From contig JACGCM010002017.1 of NCBI GenBank assembly GCA_014058105.1, forward strand, positions 186,001 to 250,000: a DNA stretch of 64,000 nt, read 5' to 3'. The translations under genes were made by a program, and so were the position numbers. The stretch is from Kingdonia uniflora (taxonomy: Eukaryota; Streptophyta; Magnoliopsida; Ranunculales; Circaeasteraceae). Below are positions 1 to 11,700 of this stretch, in pieces; position 1 is the first letter of the stretch, and each line of letters opens with the position of its first letter. The notes beneath the pieces were generated by a model, which saw only the letters and a program-made list of their open reading frames with translations, had not been told where the DNA came from and made no database searches.

Positions 1-20
1 TTACATGACAGGTGACAGAT

Positions 21-521
21 ATGGCCGCCTTAGCAACTGCGGAAGTTTGTGACTCAAATGCATCACATGTAGGAAGCGGTGACCTACGTGTCCTAGAGCC
101 AACTTTCCAGATCTACGGGCAGTGCCGAGCTTTTTCTGGTCCCATTGTGACACTTAAAGTGTTTGAGGACAATGTGTTAGTGAGGGAGATGCTTGAGAGC
201 AGAGGTGAAGGAAGGGTTCTAGTTATAGATGGTGGAGGCAGCATGAGATGTGCCATTGTTGGAGGGAATTTAGCGCAGTTGGCCCAAAACATGGGGTGGG
301 CTGGTATTGTGGTGAACGGTTGCATTAGAGACGTCGATGAGATCAATGGATGCGATATTGGGGTTAGAGCTTTGGCATCACATCCTCTGAAATCTAACAA
401 GAAAGGTGTAGGTGAAAAACACACTCCCATTTACGTTGCGGGAACCTTGATCAGAAATGGGGAATGGTTATATGCTGATAGTGATGGCATTCTCATTTCA
501 AAATTAGAGCTCTCTATCTAA
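21..521 (+). CDS. RraA-like protein (putative 4-hydroxy-4-methyl-2-oxoglutarate aldolase family)
   Basis: A 166-residue reading frame covers the whole RraA/HMG-aldolase-like fold. Visible family motifs are the glycine-rich DGGGSMRCAIVGG around residue 75, the segment GIVVNGCIRDVDEING around residue 100, whose Arg-Asp pair lies in the metal/substrate site of the family, and the plant C-terminal signature GEWLYADSDGIL. The ATG at 21 is chosen because MAALATAEVCD matches the usual plant start; an in-frame GTG at 12 is only an open extension. Plant members are compact cytosolic proteins of about 165 residues, so this one is full length. Family enzymes cleave 4-hydroxy-4-methyl-2-oxoglutarate and can decarboxylate oxaloacetate, while the bacterial RraA inhibits RNase E; the plant role is unsettled. 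The bases before the ATG look like a splice acceptor, so a 5' UTR intron may lie off the window. Confidence 0.93.
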   Translation: MAALATAEVCDSNASHVGSGDLRVLEPTFQIYGQCRAFSGPIVTLKVFEDNVLVREMLESRGEGRVLVIDGGGSMRCAIVGGNLAQLAQNMGWAGIVVNGCIRDVDEINGCDIGVRALASHPLKSNKKGVGEKHTPIYVAGTLIRNGEWLYADSDGILISKLELSI

Positions 522-1642
522 ACAACGCCTCTGATCTTTTATCGATTAGGTAATAATATTCGAATAAAAGTTTGTATCTCCCAAGGGTTAAGCAATTGCT
601 AATTTTTGTATTCAAATAATTCCTGAAGTCATATTTATGCAAGATGTTCTCTTCATCAATGCAATGAAAAATAAATGCTTATGATTTTTCTTGTCAATCA
701 TGATACCCAACGCGACACTCTTTTAGAGACAATCTTTAAGGCAACCCCCAATGAGCTATGCTCTACCTCTATAAATTCCCAAATATGTTGCGTCAAAAAT
801 TTGAGAGTTGGTTGCTAACTCTAGGAAAAGCATGTTGATGAGTTTTGCAGGAATGAGATTAGGGTTTAACATGGCAGGTTTTCTTCGAGTTGATATAGAT
901 TGTTGTCACTGCAAAAGCTCTATTATACCTTCTCGAGCGCACATAAGAATATTCACCGATCTTGCGTGGAGGTAGATTTTTGCAACAGTTTGTAGTAAAC
1001 GCCTGGGTTGCAACTGAACAATATCAATTGACTTATGCAAGACTAAAACAAAATGAATTTCGTTCTGATCTATAGTGCGGTCTGACACATATTGCGGTCT
1101 GACACATATCGCGACAGAGGGTCTAAACGCTGATCAAGTTGGACAATGTAGTGTTTTGCCATCTTCGTACACTAGGAGCCCTAGAAATATGTATGAAATC
1201 TATCAAGATTCGTTGGCAATAACCCGTTACAATAAATACCCAGACATCTTTCTTACGATGACAGCTGAAAAGAAAAGCTAGAGAACAAGAAGAACAAGAG
1301 AAAACTCTAAGGGTTTCAAAAGCATGAAAAACCCCATAGACTAGTTTCACTTTATATAGATTTTGTAATACATTCTAGAGTTTTTTATTTACATAAGAGC
1401 TGAGAAGACTTTCTAAATACACAAAGTTATATATGCTTGATTGAAGAAAATCTTATAATATTGGAATGTCTTGGAGATGAATTAATCTCTATTTATGGCA
1501 AATTTATATATTGTATGATTTGCTAAATCTTGAGGATCTTTGAGACTTCTAGAACCTTCTTGTTGTTGAGAATCTTTAGGACCTCTAGGATATTTACTAT
1601 CTTTATCAACAGCTAATCCAAATTGGTCATAAATAACAAATG
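522..1642. other. 3' flank of the RraA-like gene, no gene seen
   Basis: The first 150 bp are A/T-rich and are likely 3' UTR and terminator. The rest holds only short chance reading frames. Around 1280-1640 an A/T-rich stretch with repeated 'agaatctttagga'-type phrases looks like old transposon sequence, but I could not assign it. Confidence 0.5.
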
Positions 1643-2068
1643 CCTTTCTACCCAATCAGACCATGTACGATCAACCAGATCTGGTATCCCGCGTTTTTGA
1701 GTTAAAACGCAAAGCTTTGTTAAATGTAGTCTTGAATAATGGAGTGTTCGGTATTCCTATTGCACATATTTGGACAATTGAATTTCAAAAGCGTAAACTA
1801 CCACATATGCAAGCACTATTCTTCTTGCGACATGAGGATAATATTCGAACAATACTACAAGTGGACTAGGTGGTAAGTATAAAATTTCATGATGAAAAAA
1901 CTCTTACTGCACTTTTTAATAGTGCTAAAAGATGCATAATTCATGGACCATGTGGTGAGAAGAACATGAATGCTTCATGTATGGAGAATGGTAAGTGTAA
2001 AAAGCGGTATCCGAGGCCGTATGCGAACGAAACAACCATGGGTAAATATGGTTATCCTATTAGAGAAA
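1643..2068 (+). pseudogene. Helitron helicase-like domain remnant
   Basis: The translation follows the N-terminal (Helitron_like_N/Rep) region of plant Helitron helicases: a YDQPDLVSRVFELKRKALL segment, then IEFQKRKLPHMQALFFL, then CIIHGPCGEKN and CMENGKCKKRYPRPYANET. The reading frame is interrupted by an in-frame TAG at 1867-1869 and ends abruptly near 2068, where the similarity stops. Only about 140 of the roughly 1,500 residues of a full RepHel protein remain, so this is a dead fragment rather than an autonomous element. No 5' TC or 3' CTRR Helitron terminus was identified around it. Confidence 0.8.
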
Positions 2069-2318
2069 TTTTAAGAGGTCACCCCAGTTTAACCCCACCC
2101 CACTTGTATTTCTCTAGGTTAATTAGCTCACCCCAACCCCTTTTGCTTTTTAAAAAATAATAAAAAATTCCTAACCCCTTTATCTTGAGATAATGATAAA
2201 TTTGTCTATACAAAAAACATGGTTGTTGGATATATAATACACCCCAAAATACTAAAACTCATCCAATTACATTATTAAAATTTTAATAAGATTTCTCAAT
2301 GGGCATAGACAAGCATTC

Positions 2319-2618
2319 TGATGTGGCACATCCCTCATAGGGTCGTCTGCCCGTGTGAGACTTATGTTTATTTTATGTTTTAAGTTTAAACTCTGTTGGA
2401 GAGGTCCAATGTGAGTTATTAGTAGTTTCAGTTTTTAGGTTAGTTTTTAGAATATTCCTAGCTAGGGTTTCCAACTCCCTTATGTTCTATAAAATGGTGA
2501 CTAGGATCTTTATTAGTTTTCAGTTGATTTTGATTAATGAAAGTTGATTTGTTTAGTTAAAACCCTAGTTTTTTCTAACTCTCAAATATACGAATCTCGC
2601 TTCCGCATAATCACGTTA
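2319..2618 (+). repeat. Solo LTR, same family as the 55-57 kb element
   Basis: The block opens with TGATGTGGCACATCCCTCAT, close to the TGATGTGGCGCATC start of the LTRs at 55.1 and 57.0 kb (read on their minus strand), and closes with a 'cgcttccgcataatcacgtta' tail like theirs. The pentamer CATTC lies immediately before it (2314-2318) and again at 2619-2623, overlapping the expected terminal CA, so a 5-bp target duplication is likely but not certain. No internal retrotransposon sequence follows. Confidence 0.6.
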
Positions 2619-2798
2619 CATTCCCTTAGAGTAAGAACATTACATATTTTATTTTGAAAGCTCATCTCGTCCAACACCTTAACTAAATGTGAAAGACTTT
2701 ACTCTCTAAAACGATAATAAATCAAATTAAAATTTTGCCTGGACAATAAACACATAAGAAATGTTATCACATTACCAATACTAAATATTTAGGGGGTG

Positions 2799-2968
2799 TT
2801 TGTTTATTTTTACTTAAAACGTCTTAATCTAACTAGACCAACAAAATCTAATTCAAAATAAACAAGTGGCAAGTGTTCACCTCCAGTTCAGCTTCTTGTT
2901 AAAACGTTTGAAGTAAATAAATGTTTTTTTTTTTTTTTTTGTCTTATTAGACGTTTTAAGTAAACAAT
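2799..2968. repeat. Small MITE-like inverted repeat
   Basis: A left segment (about 2800-2827, 'acttaaaacgtcttaat') pairs with a right segment (2946-2967, 'attagacgttttaagt'), giving a roughly 170-bp foldback with a 16-18 bp poly-T tract between. The ends are imperfect and I could not define a target duplication, so the superfamily stays open. Confidence 0.45.
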
Positions 2969-3608
2969 TGAACAATGGGTAATAATTTTGTAAATTATTG
3001 GGGGCAATTTGGGTAGAAAACTACTAAAAAGTTGCTTTAGAGCCATCTAGAGGCCTTACATCTGGTTGGAGCAGAACAAGAGGCAATAAACTTTAGATAG
3101 AGGTAAAAAAATTCGGAATATTCTCTCAAACCATATCCATATGTTTTTTGAGCAACAAGAGCTCTTAATCTAACTAGAGGCAAAAACAAAACCTCCCGAA
3201 GACTTTGAGTTTCTTTTGACCTCATTGAACTGAATTGGGGTGAGTGAGCTTGTTAAGATTAGGGTGTATTTAAAATTTCTCATCCTGACTCTCTCTCCCA
3301 AAGCCGTCTCTATCATCAGCGCCTCTATCTCTCTCTAAAGGTACTTCTCCCTCTCTCTACCATTGTGTTTCAACTTTCAAGCACACCTAGGGTCTTGATT
3401 TGATCTTGATTACTGTAATATTATATGATAAGAAGGGCACTGTACAAAAGCTGAAGCTACCACAAAAAGAATAAAACTTTTTTTCCACCTTCCGATAGAG
3501 TTTCTAACGCTAAGTAGTAATATCCCATCATCTGCAAAAGGAAAAGAAAAATTATATGCTTTATGCTCAAGCTGTATGAACCACAAATTCCTTCACTCAT
3601 ACGGAAAA

Positions 3609-3701
3609 TATAACTAGTATACCGCTAGTTAGACGGTAGGACGGTGCAAAATCATTTACCAAAAAAATTATAACTTTGTTTACATTGGTATACTAGTTAT
3701 A
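3609..3701. repeat. 15-bp perfect inverted repeat, 93-bp foldback
   Basis: The 15-mer 'tataactagtatacc' at 3609-3623 recurs as its exact reverse complement at 3687-3701. The spacing is typical of a miniature foldback element. No flanking duplication was recognised. The remaining sequence of 2969-4014 shows nothing else beyond pyrimidine-rich stretches near 3290-3360. Confidence 0.5.
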
Positions 3702-4014
3702 TCCCGCTATTAATAGTGAAAAGATGGAACACAAAATAGGAACATAACCAGTCCCGTAACACCTTCACATGCACAATGTCAATTAACAAAGGTTAGCACT
3801 AGTTGTGGGCATCAACGACATGCACGATGAATATTGTAGCCTGTAATTTCGAATCTATAGCAACACTAGTATCCAACAATATCCCACATATGTTGATAGA
3901 TAGATAACCTTTTAAACTCTAGAAAGAACTTCTGTATTTCCAGCCATGGGATAAATCTATCCAAGCTTTTGGTTATAAGAACTTGTCTTAAACATACAAA
4001 GGATTTTCGATGAA

Positions 4015-7000
4015 ATGGTTATACAAGGTACATTGATAATGGAGGAGAATAAGAAGAAGAAGAGAGAAATGAGAGGCCTTTTAGGGTTGTTACCTCAGAG
4101 CTTGATGGTTGATGAGATATTTTCGAGGCTAGAACTTGATTCACTTTGCTCAACAGCAGCTGTGTGTCGGGCGATGCGTGTCTATGCCTCTCAAGCCCTT
4201 TCTTCCATCTCCATTCTTGACTTATCTGTAAGTACTACTTTGTTGGTATTCTCCTTATAGTTTGTATCATATATATAATGGTGTTGAATTGGGTTCAGGG
4301 GTATTGTGTTGATGAGAGAGTGTTGAATCACATACTTGGTGTTGGTGAGAACAAAGTGTTGAAGAAGAGTCTGACCTTGAATTGCTTTCGACTCCCTGGC
4401 TCATCCATAGCGCCTTTCCTCACACCTAATCTTCACCAACTTGGTTTACTCAAATGCTCCTTACTCTCTTCTCACTTCCTCGTCTCCATTGGACAATCTT
4501 GCCCGAATTTAAGGTATATCACTATCACTCTTCTACTTATTTCTAAGCTTTCATGTTAATGTACACTAAGAATATGGAAGTTATCTATACTGCCAGACCC
4601 ACTACCATTAATAAATAATCTCCCGAGAAACAACAACTTATCCTCCTCTTTACATACTTATAACCATTCAAGAATTTACAACAAGAGTAAATGCTTTCTA
4701 ACTTACCAAATATGTAATTCATTAAAAGAGTTACTAATTTTTGTATATTTGAAATGATTCTCCCAAATCTATAATACCCCAATACTTCAAACTGGATAAG
4801 TAACTGTGTCACACTCCTATCAGGTATCCCTATGAAAGTATGTGGTGTGATGGCCATTCACTTCCTATAGCCTCTTATCAAATTTTGTGTTCTCTGGTAA
4901 CGATAGCCTTAATTTGAAGATCAAACATTGAAGATTTAATAACAAAGCCCCAAACAATATCAGTTTAAATACCTGGAAATAGTGTTAAGATGGAAGAGAC
5001 ATTGCCACTGATACCACTATTGGAGTATATAGTGTGTCTATACATATACTCCTCCTTTAGTCCCACATTGGTTAGTAATAGAAGTAGTTTAGTGACCCCT
5101 TGCTATATAAAGAGCAGTAAAGCTTGTAATAATTAGAATCTTGGAATATCAATATTTTCCTCCCCTTCTTATTTATACAACCACAAAGCCAATTGGCTTA
5201 TCGAAAGATGATTCACTCCAAGCCGCCACAAATCCTTAGGTGGTGTTGAATTGGAACCCAAATAAGGTTCGAATATGAATATCCAATTTACAGTAAAAGA
5301 AAAGATTCAAAGATGCACCTTCAAAAGTGATACAAAGATGCCGGGAGAGAGATATACTTAATTCAAAGAGTCACACTTGCAGGTTGATTGGTTGAAGAGA
5401 GGTGTGTCTAGAGACCATGAACAACAATGGTTGGATTATGAAGCACACTCACAAATTAGGTTTGTTTGGCTTCTTTGTCTGTAATCATAATCACGCACAC
5501 CAAAAATGAATCCGAAAAGTGTGGAAGGGCAATTTGGAGTAGAGGAGATATCATCAGTTTTAAGAAGAAAAATATGCACTTGCAGCGATTAGAGAGGGAT
5601 AAAGAAACAACATCTTCGAGGCCGTTGCAGAGTAAAGTTGAGAGAGGCGAGGAGATTGTAGAGCGAGTTGTAGATTTAAGATAAAGACACAAATTATGAC
5701 AGAAATAGATTTAAGATGTAATCTTAATATAAAAAAACCCGTTAAGTCAATAGTTTACATCTTATTAGGCAATACTTGCTCAGCTTCTGAGCACAAACCG
5801 AAACCTGAGGCCATTTCTCTGCTATGTTTAGTTTTGATGTTGTATGTTTTCATTGCCTAAAGCATGGACATCTATATTTGTATGTTTGTATATGCATGAA
5901 AAGAAAATGCCTACTTTCTATTTATATATCTTCTTTCATCTTTAGAGTGCTCGTACTGGAAATTCTAGACCATGATCCACCACAAGTTCTTAAACATAAC
6001 CTTAGACAAATGCTCAAAGGATGCTCACACTTGGAGGTAACAATTTTGTGAATCTTCTCTTCTTTGTTACCATAATTCGTGTACAACCTTCTACAAACAG
6101 TAGTTTCAATATCACATAATATATTGTTCCAATACACTCAGTCGTTTCTTTTATTTTATGTTGCAGTCCCTGAGTTTAAAACTTCGACGGCCAGGTGTTA
6201 GCATTATACATCCCATCATCAGCTTCGTCTTTCCTAAAGCTATCAAAATCCTGCAGCTTCAGCCAGTACTTGAACAAGATGTTATTTACGGAATCAGAGA
6301 CAAAAGCATTCCTTTCTCTTTGGAGCCTACAAACTTCAAATTGCAAACCTTGTCTCTTGTCTTGGATATTATCTCAGATGATCTTATCCTAACCATAACC
6401 CATAGTCTTCCCCTTCTGGCAGAGCTGGATCTTAAAGACAAACCAACAAGGGAGCAACTTCTACAGCGAGACTTTACGAATATTGGGGTTCAGTCATTGG
6501 CCTCTTGCAGTCGATTGACTCGCCTTTCTCTTAGACGCAGTAGACAAAATTCTCCAACTAGCACTTTCGCAAGAGTCAACGACTTGGCTTTCTTTCTTCT
6601 TCTTGAGGGTTGCATAAGCCTTGAATCAGTGAGACTTGATGGGTTTTCTAAAGTTACTGATGCTGGCTTCATATCGATTCTACATTCTTGTGAGAGTTTG
6701 AAGACATTTGAAGTTTTCAATTCTGATTCACTGACTGATTTAACCTTTCACGATCTCACCGATGCCCCATGTTCCTTGATAGAAGTTGGACTAGTATCCT
6801 GCCGTCATATAACTAGTGAAACGGTAGAAAAGTTTTCCTTGTGCAAGAATTTGGTAGTTTTTTATCTCTCGGGCTGCAAGAGCGTAAGTGATCGTTGGTT
6901 GAAGTCAGTTTCAGCTCTTAGTAGACTAACTACACTGAACCTTTGTAGAGCTAATGTCACGGACAATGGATTATCAGCTCTATGTTCCGGCAATGCACCA

Positions 7001-7492
7001 ATTGCATCTTTATGTCTTCGAGGGTGTGAACGAGTAACGGATCAAGGGGTCGCTCTTCTATTTCAAGGTGGGAGCACAATCAGTACAACATTAACTATCC
7101 TTGATCTTGGTGATATTCCAAATATATCAGACATGTCCATTTTTGCAATCGCTAGATATGGTTTAGGGGTTACTGATCTATGTATTAAGTACTGCATTTT
7201 GGTTACTGATGCTGCATTGAAAGCATTGGCTTCAAAAAGAAGGTTGATTGATGGAAGTAAACCTATTCAAAGACTTGATCTTTATAAGTGCACTGGTTTG
7301 TCTCTTGATTCATTTGGACTGCTAAAGAGGCCATCATTCCCTCGTCTAAATTGGCTTGGTGTAGGTAATACATGCTTTTCGGATGAAGGCTATGCTGATT
7401 TTGCAGAAATTAGTAGTGACAGGCCATGGCTTACTGTATGTTTTGATGGCTGTGAAATAGGCTGTGGCGAAGGGTGGCATGACCATTTCTGA
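4015..7492 (+). CDS. FBL10: F-box/LRR-repeat protein, FBL10 type (4 exons)
   Basis: Predicted exons are 4015-4227, 4299-4513, 5946-6036 and 6167-7492; all junctions are GT-AG and the phases agree, giving 614 residues. A second ATG at 4039 (MEENKKKKREM) is equally possible. The N-terminus (LPQSLMVDEIFSRLELDSLC, about residues 24-60) is a divergent F-box, which would bind the SKP1-like subunit of an SCF ubiquitin ligase. The rest, above all exon 4, is a run of cysteine-containing leucine-rich repeats of the type CxxLxxLxLxxCxxVTDxG, the substrate-binding horseshoe. Size and layout match plant FBL10 (about 650 residues in Arabidopsis). Intron 2 (4514-5945) contains only unassigned A/T-rich sequence. 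The substrate is unknown. The gene ends tail to tail with CSN6. Confidence 0.85.
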
Positions 7493-8787
7493 GGAAGACA
7501 GACTTTGATTGGTTTTAGTGTCTGTGAATGGGCTGATGATATGGAGATGAAGAAGTTTTTCAAGATTCTATAATGATGACCGAGGGAGTCGGTGATGCAT
7601 GTGTAATCCATATGATTGAGCCTGTAGTATACTTTCAAATGCAATTTGGGATGGATGTTGCAGGAATGGACAGTGTTGTTGACTGTCCATTTCCTTTCCA
7701 ATTCCAAAATTCCCTTTTACAGATCTCTCCAGCAGTGAAAATACATCTTGGCAGAAAAGGAACCTAAATGGTTGAACTACGACAAGATTCCAGCTTTAGT
7801 ACTTTGGATTAAATACCAAGTTTTTGATGATTTATATTCTGATGATACCCGCCTGAATCCCTGATACCAATCAAAAAAAAAGTTTTTGATGATTTATATT
7901 CTGATTTGTAAGATTGTGAATTTTTCTATATAAATAATTCTCTTATGCCATTTTTCTTCTTTCTATTCGCTTGGTTATAGAAACAAACATGCACAATACA
8001 TGTACACTCTAGAGATGGTACATCCGCTGTGATTTAATTTTGATGTTATTAATTTTTGGGATTAAGCTGAGGGCCAGTTTGGAAGTGGAACCGTGTATGC
8101 CCGCAAACTAGAACCCTGTGTTTGTAATCAAAACAATTGCAAATGGTTGTGAACTAAAAGCTGTTCTACTGCTCCTGTAAAATGGTTCAGGGTTTGCAGT
8201 CAAACATGTGCTGGAGATGATACAGAGGAAAAAACAATTCTTGCAATAAGCATTTAGTCTAATGGACTTCATATACTGTACTAGTAGATAATCACTCTAC
8301 CAGCAGATAATCGGGTGTACATTTATGCTGGTATCATAGGATTGATTCAGATGAGAATAAAGCCGACTAGAAATTAATATCAGAGTTTCCCTTCAATATG
8401 ATGCCCGCAAAACAGCTTTCATCAGATTCATCTAACCGAGTTGAGTATACATTTTAGAATGCACATCCTATCCATGTCAGTATAGAATGTAAACAACAAA
8501 GCAGAAATACACAACTAGTAGTAGTTTCCTTCAAGACCTTCTTAGAAGTATATTTCAATATTTGCTTATAAACATTTGCAAATGCCTCTAAAGAGCGCAC
8601 AAGGGATCAAACATTTTCTCTTGGAAAAATTTGGTTTACTCGAGTGTGATTCACCAAGTCTGACAAAAATAAAGAAAAAAGTTTACTGCATCTAAGAATT
8701 TGTTCTGCCTAGGAAACCCATAATTCTCAAAACGAAGCTTGCCCAAAATAGATGACCCCCATCACTCTTCAGAAAAATGAAATGCTT
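7493..8787. other. Convergent 3' intergenic region between FBL10 and CSN6
   Basis: This holds the two 3' UTRs. The first 300-400 bp are plausible FBL10 3' UTR, with an 'agtttttgatgatttatattctgat' phrase repeated near 7820 and 7880. Nothing else coding or structured was recognised. Confidence 0.5.
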
Positions 8788-11700
8788 TTAAATAAATGCA
8801 GTACGGCCTCCTCCCCTGCGACTATTCCTTTCATATGCAGTGTTGAATTTTTCGACCAACTCGTTCATGCCACTGCAAAGAAATGATATACAAATGTCAG
8901 GAAAAGAACAAGTGCATGGAGAAGTAATCATAAAGGTCTTTTAAATATCTTAAGAAAACATTATATCTATTGTCTCAAGTAAGACATTTACTTGGACCAA
9001 CAGTGTGAAAAACAAGGAACGTGGTTCCTAGTTGATCAGTTCGGTCGAGATCGCAATCGCAAATGGGACGCCCACTTTAACTCGGCATGAAATAAAATAG
9101 CAAATGGAAAAGATAATGGTTGTTATTTTTCAACAGTATAGACGATTACTTATTTGACAACTCATTTGTACCTTGAGCAATTGGTGATCATGGCAAGGTA
9201 AGTGATCAGTACTGTGTCATTGTATTCCTGGAAAAAAAAGTTGTCATCAAATTAGTTAATAGGTATATAGCATAAGAGACGTGCTTTTAAATAACTGAAG
9301 AGTTTTCATAAGATAAAACATATGCTTTCAGACCATAAAGGCAAAAAGCCTGAAAAATATGTGCATACAAAGGAAGACTAACAGGTGGCCTCCAATTCCA
9401 TTACTGGGCATATCATGGGTCAGTTTCAGATCATATCAAGGTATACGACCTGTGGGTTGAAAGAAATAAAAGATTCTTCAAAGATGAAAGCAGAGATCCC
9501 CTCACTATTTATCAAGCAAATTCAAATGGAAGTCTCCTTTAAATGCCAGTCCTCTTCTTTCAAAGTCCTTCCTGACCTGAGATTAAATGCAGTTCTAGAA
9601 TGATGGAGCATTGTATCAACATCTCCAACTGCTAAGATGGCTCAGCTAGTACCCTGGTTGTATACTACAACAATGCCTATTGTCTTATGGCAGCAAAACT
9701 GATGAGAGGGCAGTATGTGGGGGCATAAATAATGGCATTCTAATCTTAGCTTTTAATGGCATTACACAGAGTCACTTTGAGGTGGGGGAAGTTGAGATCA
9801 TAGCTATGTACCATGGGATGAAGCTAGCACACTCTGGGTTTCAACTTTCAAGATGATTGAAATTATGACCGACTCTAATTATGCTCTAATATATAGAAAC
9901 CTCCATGAAGGTGTATCTCTGAACTAAGGCAGATTGCTAGATGGATAGAGCTTGCTGGAACTATTTGCACATTCATTTACAGAGAAGGAAACTAGGCTGC
10001 CAATCACATTGCTTCAGACACGGACACCTCCTAATTAATCATTCTTCCCACAGGAATTTTCGAGTGATTTGATAAATATATGTAATCTAGATAGGCAACA
10101 TTGTAAATATATTAGGATGTAAACCTTCGTACTTGTATACTTATAAATTTTCTGGTGGGGCTCTAGCCTAAATAAAGTCTCAACCCAACAATGATTGGAC
10201 AATTTCGAAATCCGGATTTGTGAATTTTCAAGCCCAAACTACCAATCACGTTTCTAATGACTCAATTTTAACCAATTTTAGTACAATCACGTCTCCAAAC
10301 AAATGCCATATTGGCAAACTACTCAACAAAATAAAAGTAACAAAACCATATCAATCTAGAAGAAATAGAGCACAATAAATGTTGGAAATGTTTTTTTCCA
10401 GCTATTTGTAACGAATGAAAGAAAATCTCACAAATGCATCCATATAAGCCTACTCTATTACCTGGATGAGACCCACTACTGAGCAATGGTAAAGGAAAAA
10501 AGAAGACTCACCATTAAGAAATCATCCTGAAACTTTTCCGACTCAATAACTGGCAATCTTCTCAGAAGACTAGAAACTTGCCTTAACAATGAGTTCTCGC
10601 AAGGAATGTCACCTATATACCGACATATGATGATAACAGTCAAATTCCGTCAACACAGCTCAAAGGGACACTAATTGGCTGAAGCTGTTGAAAATATAAG
10701 ATCAAAGGAGTGTACCTCTGTGCATAGCAAGAAGATAATGATGAAGCACTTTAATTCGGCTACTAAGCATCTTAATTGCATTGTGTATGCCTGTGAGATG
10801 CGCTGCCACTGCACTCAAAATACAACTGTCAGTACTTGGACATCACTATGGTGATTTCCACAAACGAGGTGGGAATAGGGGGAGATAAAAGCGCAAAAAG
10901 AGCTTAGTTTAAAAACCGTACATTGAGTTGCAGCAGAGCCTCCATCGGCTGGTTTGAGATGTGCCACATGATCAACTGAGATTCGTTCTGCTTCTACAGT
11001 CTTAGTTAAAAAGAAGCGTATTCAATCGTCTAGTTCACAATAGTAATTGAAAATTTAACATGAAAACTATAAGTACTACCAACCTCAATAGTATAGCTTG
11101 AACGAACAAAGATAAGTTGTGGAATCCCATCTATGACGTGCAATTCTTGAGTTGTAACGATTAATTCCCATGAGAAAAAAGAGTTCTTTGTCAGAATGGG
11201 CCCGCAGACAAATTAACATAAGATATTTTGAACATCTTCGAAAACAACAAATAATAGAAGTAGAACGGATGAGTATGTTGAAAACAAACTTGGGAATATC
11301 ATTACCTTGATCTGTATACTAAAATGGATATTAAGAGACATGCTATAAATATACATCAACACATGCTTGAAAGTTTACAATATGATGCTTTACTGTTGAT
11401 AATCGTATATACATAAATCCCAAGTTTTTTTGGACACTAAATACCAAAAAAATAATCTCTTGGTGTGTGCACGAAGAGCTTTTATACAAACATTCAAAGA
11501 CAACAATGCATAAAACTGAATCAGGCCTAGCAAAGGATTAGACACTACTTCAAACTAACTAAAATTTTCGAAGTGTTAATTTGGGTTTGTAGACAGTTAA
11601 TATATTACGCTAGACGATAACAAGTGTACGCAGTATATTAAGGTGTTAACTTAGTAGTCTACTTGCTGTAGCCGTGTCTTTGTAATAGTTACAATCGAGC

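Noticed and set aside
113..430. Minus-strand frame over the RraA-like gene
   Set aside because: It is the antisense shadow of a conserved coding exon and has no family resemblance.
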